Assembly (NCBI RefSeq): GCF_016909185.1 | Contig: NZ_JAFBFH010000004.1 | Coordinates: 124,001 to 188,000, forward strand | DNA: 64,000 nt | Direction: 5' to 3' | Source: Siminovitchia thermophila | Lineage (GTDB): Bacteria > Bacillota > Bacilli > Bacillales > Bacillaceae_C | Shown: positions 1 to 8,933 of the stretch, one piece after another | How the letters are laid out: every line of letters begins with the position of its first letter | How positions within the stretch are numbered: the first letter of the stretch is position 1 | The notes under the pieces: generated by a model | What the model was told of the DNA's origin: nothing | The model's database searches: none | Seen by the model: the letters and a program-made list of their open reading frames with translations, nothing else | Program-made: the position numbers and the translations under genes

Positions 1-1306
1 ACTCAATTCCTGCATGAGTAGAAACAAATGTCACTTCTTCATTATATGTTTCCTTGTAAATTTTTTTGCAAAGGGAGCGAATATTCGAAGTGGGGTGATA
101 CGGCCAAGCAGGATATTCTGAATGAAAAATAACACGACTTTGTAATAGCCTGGCTAACACCTTCATTTGCTGGCTGATATGTTCTTGCAAGCTATATACG
201 GAGCTTCTGATTTCATTTTTTAACATGATGTGATCACTATTTGTCCGCATTGTACCTAAGTTATTCGAACTCTGAACCAATCCAGGGACTTCAGTAGACA
301 TGCTTTGCACACTATTTGGCATGAATGTTAAAGCTGTTATTACTTTTGTCATTGTTTCTTGGGAAAAGACGTTATTTCCTTTTCGCATCGAGGACGTACA
401 CTGTACGTAAACTTCAGGATCTGCCATATCCAGTTCTTTCTTTAATGTTTCATCCCATTTAAATATGAATGAATGGATCAGAGGAATATGTTTTCGTTCT
501 ATCGCAATCGTCGCTTCTGCTTCTCTTGGAATGGTATTTGCCTTTGCGCCTCCGCGAAGGTGAACGAGTTGATAGTCAAAATGTTCCGCGCAATGTTGCA
601 GCACTCTACCGAGCAGTATATTGGCATTGCCTCTTCCTTTAACGATGGAACCGCCTGAATGTCCACCTTTCAGTCCGCCAATATGAATGTCGTACAGTAC
701 AGTATCTGGCTGTCTTTTATCGTACATAATCGGGATTGTAAATTCAGCAATCACTCCGCCTGCACTGCTGACAAGCAATGTTCCTTCTTCTTCCGCATCA
801 ATGCTGATGAGGATACTTCCGTTTAGAAGTGCCGGATCAATACGTTTGGCTCCGTTCATAGTTGTTTTTTCTTCTGTTGTGAGCATGACTTCAAGGTTAG
901 GATGTGGAATATGTTTCGAATCTAATAATGCCAGAGCATAGGCGATTGCGACTCCGCTATCGGCACCTAGTGAAGTGTCCGTAGCATAGAGCATATCTCC
1001 TTCTATCCTTAATTCAAGAGGGTCTTTGTTAAAGTCATGAGGATTGTCTCGATTTTTTTCACAAACCATATCCATGTTTCCGTGGATAATGACGGTCGGT
1101 GCGAATTCATATCCGAAAGTTGCCGGTTTTTTAATAATGACGTTTTTTGCTTCATCTTGAATGACTTGCAGACGATGTTTGTGAGCAAAGGAAACTAAAT
1201 AATCGCTCATTTGTTGTTCTTTACCTGAACACCTTGGGATACGTGAGACTTCAGAAAAATAATGAAAAATACGGTATTTTGTCAGTTCCTGTATACTTGT
1301 ATACAA
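1..1306 (-). CDS. pepD: Xaa-His dipeptidase (peptidase family M20C), partial, C-terminus beyond window
   Basis: About 435 codons read open on the minus strand to the window edge. The translation contains the M20 metal-ligand motif HGNMDMVCEKN (near residue 77), LGADSGVA (about 110), the TTEE catalytic/metal segment (about 142) and GLKGGHSGGS, the typical order in PepD/aminoacyl-histidine dipeptidases. The family cleaves dipeptides, classically beta-Ala-His, in the cytoplasm with two metal ions. The start chosen is a TTG at 1306 just behind an AGGAGGG ribosome binding site; it gives the usual N-terminus with RIPRCSGKE. First of several peptidase-type genes on this strand; a terminator separates it from the LD-carboxypeptidase gene. 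The family call is secure; the symbol follows family usage. Confidence 0.88.
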   Translation of the reverse strand, partial: MYTSIQELTKYRIFHYFSEVSRIPRCSGKEQQMSDYLVSFAHKHRLQVIQDEAKNVIIKKPATFGYEFAPTVIIHGNMDMVCEKNRDNPHDFNKDPLELRIEGDMLYATDTSLGADSGVAIAYALALLDSKHIPHPNLEVMLTTEEKTTMNGAKRIDPALLNGSILISIDAEEEGTLLVSSAGGVIAEFTIPIMYDKRQPDTVLYDIHIGGLKGGHSGGSIVKGRGNANILLGRVLQHCAEHFDYQLVHLRGGAKANTIPREAEATIAIERKHIPLIHSFIFKWDETLKKELDMADPEVYVQCTSSMRKGNNVFSQETMTKVITALTFMPNSVQSMSTEVPGLVQSSNNLGTMRTNSDHIMLKNEIRSSVYSLQEHISQQMKVLARLLQSRVIFHSEYPAWPYHPTSNIRSLCKKIYKETYNEEVTFVSTHAGIE

Positions 1307-1359
1307 ATTTGTCCCTCCTGTAGCACTATCATCTGAATAGGCGGGTAGTCCAATAGATT

Positions 1360-1402
1360 AAAAAAAGAAACAAGCACTGATTTCGTCGCTTGTTTCTTTT
1401 TA
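1360..1402 (-). terminator. Intrinsic terminator, probably for the LD-carboxypeptidase gene
   Basis: Inverted repeat with arms 1360-1374 (AAAAAAGAAACAAGC) and 1388-1402 around a 13-base loop. A and T runs flank both sides, so it could work in either direction. It lies downstream of the minus-strand gene ending at 1522 and upstream of pepD. Confidence 0.75.
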
Positions 1403-1521
1403 TTGTAACATATGGATTACAGGGGGACACATGGTGAAATCATACCCCGATCACCCTGCGTTGTGCTGGCAGATGTTTTTCGCAAGGAACAGGAAGGTTG
1501 CATATAATGTTCCGGCGTGAA

Positions 1522-2469
1522 TTATAATACTCCCGATTCTTCAATAATCAGTTGTCGTTTTGTCGCATTTACATATGCTTTCGCACCTATCGGGATTGTT
1601 GCAAGGTCATTTGTATGGCCTAAAGGCAGCCCGTAAAAGGCCGGTTTTTTCACTAGTTGCGTAAAGTGTTCAAAGATTTCTTCCAAGGTTAAAGAGTTTT
1701 CAAAGCCGATATTGTTAAAAGGTATACAATTCACACATTCCCCAAATACAATTCCGACCGCATCGTGGAGCTTTCCGGCATTGTATAAATGGTTCATAAA
1801 ATGATCAATTTGCCATGGTTCCATGTTCCATTCTTCAATGAATAAAATCTTTCCTTTTGTATCTATTTCGTACTCTGTTCCTAGCGAAGCACTTATTAAC
1901 GCTAGATTTCCACCGACAATCTCCCCGCGTGCCTCACCAGGAAAAAAAGTATGCAACCATTTTCTCTCGTCGGCCCGCTTTATTTCTCCCAGTGTTTCAT
2001 TCGTAGTGATCGCTTTTAACATTTGTTCTTTTGTATATTCCGTCAACTCTTCACGATTCAATCGCAAGAGACCAGGGCCATGGAATGTTGTCAGCCCTGT
2101 AAACTGATGAATGGCGATATGGAGCGTCGTAATATCACTGTAACCGATTATTATCTTTGGGTTCTTTTTGATTACGTCATAGTCAATTTTATCAACGAGC
2201 CTTGCGGTCCCATATCCCCCGCCTGTCACCATAATGGCATCGACTTCATCATCTCTGAACATTTCATTTACATCATGGGCACGTTGTTCATCACTTCCAG
2301 CTAAATAGCCCATTTGTTCATAAATATATTTGCCTAGTTTTACGTTATATCCCCATTGTTCTAACTCATAAACGCCTCTTGCCAAAGCGCTTTTATAGTA
2401 AAATGGGCTTGCCGGTGCAATAATACCTATCGTATCGCCTTGATGTAAGGCTTTCGGCTTTAATGTCAT
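1522..2469 (-). CDS. LD-carboxypeptidase, peptidase family S66 (LdcA/MccF-like)
   Basis: A 315-residue cytoplasmic serine peptidase. It opens with GDTIGIIAPASP (residues 11-22), carries the nucleophile-elbow motif IIGYSDITTLH (Ser111) and ends with a Glu-rich LFIEEWN segment and a LGHT histidine region near residue 288, consistent with the Ser-Glu-His triad of S66. Family members remove the terminal D-Ala from tetrapeptides during murein recycling (LdcA) or cleave microcin C-type acyl adenylates (MccF); sequence alone does not separate these. Start ATG at 2469 sits behind AAGAAGG. A large palindromic structure lies just upstream (2504-2584). The neighbours pepD and the M20 gene fit peptide salvage. 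Confidence 0.85.
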   Translation of the reverse strand: MTLKPKALHQGDTIGIIAPASPFYYKSALARGVYELEQWGYNVKLGKYIYEQMGYLAGSDEQRAHDVNEMFRDDEVDAIMVTGGGYGTARLVDKIDYDVIKKNPKIIIGYSDITTLHIAIHQFTGLTTFHGPGLLRLNREELTEYTKEQMLKAITTNETLGEIKRADERKWLHTFFPGEARGEIVGGNLALISASLGTEYEIDTKGKILFIEEWNMEPWQIDHFMNHLYNAGKLHDAVGIVFGECVNCIPFNNIGFENSLTLEEIFEHFTQLVKKPAFYGLPLGHTNDLATIPIGAKAYVNATKRQLIIEESGVL

Positions 2470-2503
2470 TTGCGTAAACCTTCTTTCCTATATTTGCTAG
2501 GAC

Positions 2504-2584
2504 GCATGTAAGGTGCCATATACACCACTTCAAGACCTGATTTGATACGAAAGGTCTAAGTGGGAGAAAACGGCACCTACATGC
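2504..2584 (-). other. Nested palindromic structure in the leader of the LD-carboxypeptidase gene
   Basis: An 81-base segment folds as nested stems. The outer arms are GCATGTAAGGTGCC (2504-2517) and GGCACCTACATGC (2572-2584), pairing over 13 bp with one bulged base. Inside are CCACTT with AAGTGG and AGACCT with AGGTCT. It lies between the M20 stop and the start of the S66 gene, 35-115 bases before that start codon on the minus strand. It matches no riboswitch class I recognise. It could be a cis-acting RNA or a palindromic mobile repeat. Confidence 0.6.
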
Positions 2585-2601
2585 CCGATTGGTTCAACTA
2601 A

Positions 2602-2626
2602 CATTCAGTAAAAGCCCTACTGAATG
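2602..2626 (-). terminator. Hairpin just after the M20 amidohydrolase gene, possible weak terminator
   Basis: A perfect 9-bp inverted repeat, CATTCAGTA (2602-2610) and TACTGAATG (2618-2626), lies 11 bases past the M20 stop codon. It lacks a clear U run, so it may be an RNA-stabilising hairpin rather than a strong terminator. Confidence 0.4.
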
Positions 2627-2636
2627 AAGTTTCACT

Positions 2637-3848
2637 TTATGAAATAATGTGTTGATGTTCTTGTTTTATCTCCGCCACTTTTTTTGGATCGCGAAATAGT
2701 TCTAATGCACTTGACGATAATGCACGGATTACTTGTGTCATTTTAAGATAGGCGTAGTGAGAGTTTACGTATTTCAAAGCATCTTCTTCATGCACCCTAA
2801 GCGGTTGGTCAGCCTCCAGATCAACTTCTACATACAAAGTCGGGCATTTATAACTGACGTTTCCAATGTCTGTTGATCCAGGAGGCGGTGCTTCTTCTTT
2901 CGATAATATGTTATGGATTCCCGCTGCTTCGAGATGTTTCTTTGTCAGTTCCATCAAGGAAGGAACATTGATTAAATCGTCGAAGGAGTTCCCGAGCTCT
3001 TTGTAGGAAAAAGAGGCGCCAGTCATGAGCGCAGCTCCTTTTCCACAATCAATGATGCGTGATTTTACATGCTTTAAGTATTCCCTGTCTTCAGATCTTA
3101 CGGTAATAAGACATACTCCTTTATCTGGAATAATGTTTGCTGCAGCGCCACCTTCCGTAATAATTCCATGGATACGAACATCCGGTTTCACATGCTGCCG
3201 CAGGGCATTGATTCCCATAAAGGTTAGTTGGACAGCGTCAAGTGCATTAATGCCTTCCTCTGGATAAGATGCGGCATGGGCAGCTTTTCCAGTAAATTCA
3301 AATTGAAAGTCGGTCATCGCAAGTGCTGACGAGTCGATGACAGTTTCATCCGCCAAATGTGCTTGAAAAACAACATCGACGTGATCAAAGGCCCCTTTTT
3401 TCAACATGTTAATTTTTGCTCCGTAAGTTTCTTCAGCAGGTGTGCCAATAAGGAGAATTTTTCCTTTAAAGTGTTTTTTTAGCTTAGATAAAACGATTGC
3501 ACAACCACACATTGTCGCGGCAATCCAATTATGTCCGCAAGCATGGCCGTTTCCGCTTGGCGTATTGTATCCCGGTAACGCGTCATATTCCGCTAAAAAG
3601 GCAATAGCAGGACCGTCTTCATCCCCGAACTCTGCAATAAAAGCCGTTTGCAATTCGGCATCATCAGGGTATGGGAAATGAACGCTAAATCCAAACGCTT
3701 CCATCATATCCGCTACATACTGAGAGGAGATATATTCTTTTCCACTTAATTCGGGGTGATGAAATAAATAATCACTGATTTGTTGAAACTGTTCCCGATA
3801 AGTTGCTTCGATTTCATTTATTTGATCTTTTAAAGCATTGACATCCAT
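2637..3848 (-). CDS. M20 family amidohydrolase/dipeptidase (AbgB/M20D type)
   Basis: A 403-residue metallohydrolase with the M20D layout: an N-terminal catalytic lobe with FLAEYDALPGY and the metal-binding segment NGHACGHNW (about residues 100-110), TPAEETYGAK with the catalytic/metal Glu pair, then the dimerisation lobe with GKAAHAASYPEEGINALDAV. Relatives hydrolyse p-aminobenzoyl-glutamate, N-acyl amino acids or unusual dipeptides; the actual substrate is unknown. The start ATG at 3848 follows GGAGGG. Its start lies 23 bases past the stop of the YfcC-type carrier gene, so the two are almost certainly co-transcribed and may act as a carrier/hydrolase pair, as with AbgT/AbgAB. Confidence 0.85.
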   Translation of the reverse strand: MDVNALKDQINEIEATYREQFQQISDYLFHHPELSGKEYISSQYVADMMEAFGFSVHFPYPDDAELQTAFIAEFGDEDGPAIAFLAEYDALPGYNTPSGNGHACGHNWIAATMCGCAIVLSKLKKHFKGKILLIGTPAEETYGAKINMLKKGAFDHVDVVFQAHLADETVIDSSALAMTDFQFEFTGKAAHAASYPEEGINALDAVQLTFMGINALRQHVKPDVRIHGIITEGGAAANIIPDKGVCLITVRSEDREYLKHVKSRIIDCGKGAALMTGASFSYKELGNSFDDLINVPSLMELTKKHLEAAGIHNILSKEEAPPPGSTDIGNVSYKCPTLYVEVDLEADQPLRVHEEDALKYVNSHYAYLKMTQVIRALSSSALELFRDPKKVAEIKQEHQHIIS

Positions 3849-3871
3849 TTTCAGCCCTCCGTTTTATTTCA

Positions 3872-5287
3872 TTAAAATATTGCTGTCGCTACCATCATTA
3901 ATATGACTTGTAACACAAGCATGATTCCAAATAAAGGCATGATAAACCTGTACCATCTAACCATGGAAATGCCCATAATCGCACATTCAATCGCTACCCC
4001 GGTTGGCCAGAACATGTTGGAAAATCCATCACCAAATTGAAAAGCAATAACGGCAATTTGTCGGTCCATTCCCGCCAAGTCGGTAATGGGGGCCATGATC
4101 GGCATGGTTGCCATCGCTTGTGCAGCTCCTCCCGATATAAATAAGTTTATTAGATTTTGAGAAAAAAGCATCCCTAGTGAGGTCAAGTAACTATTTGTGC
4201 CTACTAAGAAAAACGACAAATAGTAAATGACAGTATCGAGAATCGCGGCATCTTCCATCGTAATAATGGCTCCCTTTATAAAACCGATCGTCAGAATCCC
4301 GAATAAAATTTGTTTCGCGCCATCAATAAAGATGTCCATGATTCTTCCCAAGGAATATCCGCTCAAAAATCCTACAATGAAAAACATGAGTAAAAACAGC
4401 GCGGCTAATTCATCAATATACCATCCCAATTTTAACGTAGAATAAATGATCATAGCGAATGTAATGATTAATGCAAGGAGACTTAACTTATGCTTCCATA
4501 ACAACTTCTCTTTTTTTAGTGTGATTTGATTAATGGCGGCCACTTTTGTTCCATATAAAATTGATTTTGTAGGGTCTTTTTTTACTTTATGCGCATAATA
4601 CATCACATAAGAGATGACTGCGATTTCAAAGATGATAAAGACGATCAAACGAAACGATAAACCAGAAGAGAGGGGGACATTTGCAATTTCTTGAGCAATT
4701 CCGATTGTAAATGGATTTGTAAGCGCGGCGGCAAAGCCTGTCGCAACACCGACAAAGACGATGGCCCCGCCAACGATGGCATCGTAACCAAGGGCGATTG
4801 CCACGCCGATAAATACAGGAATGAGTCCGTATACTTCCTCATAAAGTCCAACAGTTGCCCCTAAGATTCCGAACATCACCATTGAAATAGGAATAAATAG
4901 GAACGTTTTATTTTTTAATTTATCTACAACATTACCTAATACGACACTGAGTGTTCCATTTACTGTTAATATGTGGACAAACACATAAGCGAAAATAATA
5001 AAGAACGTGATCGATGCTGTATCAACGAATCCCAGTTGAATATTTTTAAATAAAGCAAAGACAGATGGAAGGTCTTTTTCAATGGTTTTATAAGTGCCGG
5101 CAACGACAGTTACGTCACCATTTTCATTTTCAACCCGGTCAAACTCTCCTGATGGAAGTACTAAGGAGAGAATGTAAATAAGAAAGACGATACTTAAAAT
5201 GACAACATATGGATGAATGTTTTCAAGATTAAAAAATTTCTTTTTAAAGTTACGAGGTTCTTGTTTTTTTGCTTGAACAGTATCCAA
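3872..5287 (-). CDS. YfcC family membrane carrier (DcuC/ArcD-like superfamily)
   Basis: A 471-residue integral membrane protein with about a dozen hydrophobic segments and a basic cytoplasmic N-terminus rich in Lys and Arg. The segments EVYGLIPVFIGVAIALGYDA and PIMAPITDLAGMDRQIAVIA are typical of the YfcC/DcuC-type family (Pfam DcuC), which holds putative basic amino acid or C4-dicarboxylate carriers. Translation probably starts at TTG 5287 behind GAGAGGG. It is the first gene of an operon with the M20 hydrolase immediately downstream, suggesting import of the hydrolase substrate or exchange of its product. Substrate is inferred only. Confidence 0.82.
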   Translation of the reverse strand: MDTVQAKKQEPRNFKKKFFNLENIHPYVVILSIVFLIYILSLVLPSGEFDRVENENGDVTVVAGTYKTIEKDLPSVFALFKNIQLGFVDTASITFFIIFAYVFVHILTVNGTLSVVLGNVVDKLKNKTFLFIPISMVMFGILGATVGLYEEVYGLIPVFIGVAIALGYDAIVGGAIVFVGVATGFAAALTNPFTIGIAQEIANVPLSSGLSFRLIVFIIFEIAVISYVMYYAHKVKKDPTKSILYGTKVAAINQITLKKEKLLWKHKLSLLALIITFAMIIYSTLKLGWYIDELAALFLLMFFIVGFLSGYSLGRIMDIFIDGAKQILFGILTIGFIKGAIITMEDAAILDTVIYYLSFFLVGTNSYLTSLGMLFSQNLINLFISGGAAQAMATMPIMAPITDLAGMDRQIAVIAFQFGDGFSNMFWPTGVAIECAIMGISMVRWYRFIMPLFGIMLVLQVILMMVATAIF

Positions 5288-5582
5288 TATTTTACCCTCT
5301 CTTCATCGCTTTGTTCTGTCATTTTGCTTGGTTGTCGTCAGGGGAGGTGGGCGTGACAATAGTGTAAAAGATTGTAAAAGTTGACTGACAGAACTATGGC
5401 ATTGCTGTCAGAAGCAAGTTAACGGATTATATAACTAAAGTCTGAATGAAAGGCAGAACACATTTTTAGCAATCGCTTTCAAAAAGGATTCAACCACGTT
5501 CTTGCTTCCAAGATGATTGCCCTCAGACCTACCGCACCTATCGACAAAACAAAATACAGACAAAGTTAATATGGACCTTATC

Positions 5583-5610
5583 ATTCTCTTTCTTCGAGAA
5601 GAAAGAGAAT
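5583..5610. repeat. 28-base inverted repeat (hairpin)
   Basis: Arms 5583-5595 (ATTCTCTTTCTTC) and 5598-5610 (GAAGAAAGAGAAT) are perfect complements around 2 bases. No U run follows. It stands alone in a gene-free stretch upstream of the YfcC gene; role unknown. Confidence 0.6.
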
Positions 5611-6070
5611 CACAAGATAGTAAATGTATCTTATCCCATCTTTATCTTCCTTCGATATATACAACTTGTATAAAAATAACAAGTATACTTATCCGATACG
5701 TATAAATCCCTTATAAAAGCTTATATATCCGGACATTCTATCATCTTATAAAAGACTAAGCACGAATATAAAGACGAGGCTGGCATTAATAAGGTTGGTG
5801 GTATAACTCGATCTAGAAACATTCCGTGGGCGGCTGGTGAGCCTCCCCGTGCTTGTGTGCTTTTGCAGAATCATTCATGCCTTTCTCTTGCGGGAGAGTC
5901 TACGTATCTTCCATCGTTAATACAGTGCATTGTGTGTCGCCCATTAGCGTCGATCCTTTGAGATATGCTCCAGGCTTGTTTTTCCTTCGCATGGAAGGTA
6001 GATATTCAACATCGTCCGATTTACGACAACGATGTGTGATCCGGCTTAGCCGAATAGGTGCATAAAGAAA

Positions 6071-6125
6071 AAGAGGTGCCGGTTTTTCTAAAGAAGACAA
6101 AGCTTCAAAGGAGAGAAACGACAAC
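6071..6125 (-). mobile_element. Degenerate transposase-end remnant (copy A)
   Basis: About 55 bases align with 10345-10390, including the shared block GTTTTTCTAA and the following GACAAC. In the second copy this sequence encodes, on the minus strand, a C-terminus ending EKLAPLFEWAG, which looks like a transposase tail. Here the frame is broken by an insertion and stops, so only a scar remains. The insertion-sequence family cannot be named. Confidence 0.35.
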
Positions 6126-6289
6126 CTCTATCTGATTGATAACTTAATGAGGAATTATCATTTAAAACGAGTTAATCTATACGAGGAAAAACATCAATTC
6201 CTCTTATAAGTTAAAAGTGAAAAATAGTCAATAACTTATAACACGTTTGCATCAAGGACTCCATTTTTTAAAAAAAGTGATGTGACAAG

Positions 6290-7582
6290 TTACTGTTGTT
6301 CGTCACCAGCAGGTTCTCCAATTTTCATATTGAAGAGAACGATTGTCGTAATAATGGCACTAAAGATAACATAAAATGCTGGCGCGATTTGCATGTTTGT
6401 TACTTGGATTAAATAGGTGGATATAAACGGTGCTGTTCCGCCGAAACAAGCCACTGCGACATTGTAACTAAAGGAAAGTGTACTGTGTCGCACTTTTACT
6501 GGGAAAATTTCTACTACGGTTGCCACACCCGGTCCAGAATAAAGCGCGATCAACAATGCATAAATAATCATGGCGATAACAATCAAGACTGATTTACCTG
6601 TTGCGATCATGAGAAACAGCGGATATATTAAAATGCCTAACGAAATAGAGGAAGCGAGCAATAATGGTTTCCGCCCAACTCGATCAGAAACAAATCCAAA
6701 AATCGGAACAAAAATTAAAATGATCATTGGTGCGATAATTTTTGCAATTAAAGATACTTTATCTGGAAGTCCAAGTACACCAGTTAAATAAGTCGGAATA
6801 AAGGTTAATAATCCATAATAAGAAACTGTCCAAAAAATGGTAAAGCCAATTCCGGTTAACATTTGTTTTCTGTATTTTGAAAATAATGAAATAATATTCC
6901 CGTTACTTGTATCTTCACTTTTCTTGGCATCCTCGAACTCAGGAGATTCATTTGCTTTTTGGCGAATATATAACCCTGCCACACCGAGAATACCTGAAAC
7001 GAAAAATGGAATTCTCCATCCCCATTCTTCTAACACAGGTGCGGGCATGAATGTCGTTAAGAGTACGAAGAACATTGCGCCACTTAGTGTGCCGACCGTG
7101 ACACTGACTTCTTGAAAGCTGCCCCAAAAGCCCCGTGAATGTTTGTTTGCTGATTCAACGATATAGGATGCGGCGGCTCCGTACTCTCCGCCTGCTGAAA
7201 ACCCTTGTGATAATCGGGCGATCACAAGTAAAATCGGTGCCCAAATCCCGATTATTTCATGGCTCGGTATGATCCCCATTAAAAAAGTTCCGAGCGACAT
7301 GATGATGATTGTTAACGATAAGGCTTTTCTTCTCCCCACTTTATCCCCATAGCGACCGATAACGAGTGCTCCGATCGGCCGCATCAAAAATCCAACTGCG
7401 AAGGTAGCGAATGTTTGCAGAAGACTTGATAAAGAGTCATCTGTCATAAACACATTGGCTGCGATATATGTTGCAAAATAAGCATAAATACTGTAATCAA
7501 ACCACTCGACGACATTTCCGATACTTCCTGCAAAAACGGATTTACGGATGTTTCTATTGTTATTTACTGCTGTTGAGGCCAT
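6290..7582 (-). CDS. MFS transporter, metabolite:H+ symporter (MHS/ProP-like) family
   Basis: About 430 residues with 12 predicted membrane helices. The loop between helices 2 and 3 has the MFS signature GRYGDKVGRRKA, and the equivalent half-repeat loop carries SDRVGRKPLLL. The segment SQGFSAGGEYGAAASYIVES is typical of the MHS subfamily, which imports organic acids, betaine or proline with protons. The start used is ATG 7582 behind AAAGGGG; an in-frame TTG precedes it directly. The amidohydrolase gene lies upstream on the same strand with a gap of about 120 bases, so the two may share a role under the GntR regulator. Substrate unknown. Confidence 0.87.
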   Translation of the reverse strand: MASTAVNNNRNIRKSVFAGSIGNVVEWFDYSIYAYFATYIAANVFMTDDSLSSLLQTFATFAVGFLMRPIGALVIGRYGDKVGRRKALSLTIIIMSLGTFLMGIIPSHEIIGIWAPILLVIARLSQGFSAGGEYGAAASYIVESANKHSRGFWGSFQEVSVTVGTLSGAMFFVLLTTFMPAPVLEEWGWRIPFFVSGILGVAGLYIRQKANESPEFEDAKKSEDTSNGNIISLFSKYRKQMLTGIGFTIFWTVSYYGLLTFIPTYLTGVLGLPDKVSLIAKIIAPMIILIFVPIFGFVSDRVGRKPLLLASSISLGILIYPLFLMIATGKSVLIVIAMIIYALLIALYSGPGVATVVEIFPVKVRHSTLSFSYNVAVACFGGTAPFISTYLIQVTNMQIAPAFYVIFSAIITTIVLFNMKIGEPAGDEQQ

Positions 7583-7701
7583 CAAAAAACCCCTTTCTTG
7601 TAGAAATATGAGCTGTCGCGGATCGTTTTGTTTTTATGTTTGACGTAAAAATGTATTTGGATCCGCTATCATTGCAGTATTTATGATGATAAATGGCGTC
7701 G

Positions 7702-8880
7702 TTATGGATAATTGTCGACTAACTTGCCATTTTTCATGACCATTTTATCCGATTTTAAGATGTGTAGGTTTTCTAATGGGTTGTTAGGTAATATGAGTAA
7801 GTCAGCTTTTTTTCCTTCGGCAAGCACGCCTCGATCAGGTAAATCCAAACATTCCGCAGCTACCCGGGTCGATGCGTGGATGACTTGCATAGGTGTCATG
7901 CCGACATCATGCATAAACAATAGTTCATCGAAATAGGCGTCTGCACCCGTGACAGATGAACCGGCATCTGTTCCAGTAACGATATTGACACCGATTTCAA
8001 TTGCTCTTTCAAGCATTTGGCGATGGGGTTCTAATACTTTTTCCGACTTCATACGAACCCACGCTGGCACACGTTCATCAAACGCCAGTCGTTTGTAAAC
8101 TTCGAGTGTAGGAATCAAATAAGTTCCCTGTTCTTTCATCTGTTGCAATGCTTCTTCATTGGCATATATACCATGTTCAATCGTGTCAATTCCCGCTTCT
8201 AAACAAGTAAGAATTCCTTCCAATCCGCCAGTATGGGCCGCCACTTTTTTATTGCGCTTATGTGCCTCTTCGACAACAGCTTGTAATTCTTCTTTCGTTA
8301 ACTGCGAGGAACCGGGCTCTTCTCCGTAAGTCGTCATTCCACCGGTAGCCATTACTTTGATAAAGTCGGCTCCTTCTTTAAACAGTTGTCTCGTTGCTTT
8401 TCTAGCTTCATCTGCTCCATCGATTTCCCGGCAAATATGGTATACATGCCCGCCAGTCATTGAGATGGCTTCTCCACAAGTAATAACGGTTGGACCCATC
8501 AATAATCCGGATTCAATGGCGTTGCGCAGTTCAATGATCGTACGATGTATCGAACCGACATCCCGAACGGATGTGATGCCTAATGACAACGTTCTCAACG
8601 CGTTACGATATGATTTTAACGCAATAAAACTATCATCTTTATGGTGCATGACAAATTCATCGTCTGCACTCCCATCCCACATTAAATGGACATGGGCATC
8701 AATAAGTCCGGGGATAACGTATTGATTTGAACAGTCTATCACGTGATCTTCCAGCCCGATGGAAGGAGGTTCGTTGCTCATTTGTATAATCATATCCCCC
8801 TCGATGACAATGTTCATATGAGGTGTCACATCATTCGTTTTCCCATCGATGACATGACAATTTTTTAAAATCGTTTTCAC
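7702..8880 (-). CDS. Metal-dependent amidohydrolase, imidazolonepropionase/prolidase-like (COG1228)
   Basis: 392 residues of the amidohydrolase superfamily. After a short beta-sandwich start come GLIDAHVHLMWDG (first metal site, about residue 60), SVRDVGS, FIKVMATGGM with the bridging Lys region, KKVAAHTGG and IDTIEHG (metal histidines) and VTGTDAGS (catalytic Asp), in the usual order. Related enzymes hydrolyse Xaa-Pro or Xaa-Arg/Lys dipeptides or cyclic amides; the substrate here is not predictable. The start is GTG 8880 behind AAAGGAGG. It lies 53 bases downstream of the GntR regulator gene and is probably in its operon, with the MFS symporter following. Confidence 0.85.
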   Translation of the reverse strand: MKTILKNCHVIDGKTNDVTPHMNIVIEGDMIIQMSNEPPSIGLEDHVIDCSNQYVIPGLIDAHVHLMWDGSADDEFVMHHKDDSFIALKSYRNALRTLSLGITSVRDVGSIHRTIIELRNAIESGLLMGPTVITCGEAISMTGGHVYHICREIDGADEARKATRQLFKEGADFIKVMATGGMTTYGEEPGSSQLTKEELQAVVEEAHKRNKKVAAHTGGLEGILTCLEAGIDTIEHGIYANEEALQQMKEQGTYLIPTLEVYKRLAFDERVPAWVRMKSEKVLEPHRQMLERAIEIGVNIVTGTDAGSSVTGADAYFDELLFMHDVGMTPMQVIHASTRVAAECLDLPDRGVLAEGKKADLLILPNNPLENLHILKSDKMVMKNGKLVDNYP

Positions 8881-8933
8881 AAAGATCCTCCTTTAGTCAT
8901 TACGGCTCGAGCAAAACATAGAGTACTAGTTTG

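Larger units (their letters stand above)
5288..6289. other. Intergenic stretch of about 1 kb with hairpins and a degenerate insertion-sequence trace
   Basis: I find no credible gene here. A 9-bp inverted repeat (GTTCTGTCA at 5313-5321, TGACAGAAC at 5386-5394) lies directly upstream of the YfcC gene and could be an operator or leader structure. A near-perfect 28-base palindrome with 13-base arms lies at 5583-5610. Positions 6071-6125 resemble the transposase-end remnant at 10345-10390. Short open frames around 5853-6124 give no recognisable protein. Confidence 0.5.

Noticed and set aside
5853-6124. Overlapping short frames on both strands considered as genes
   Set aside because: No start signals, no families; part of the region aligns with an insertion-sequence scar.
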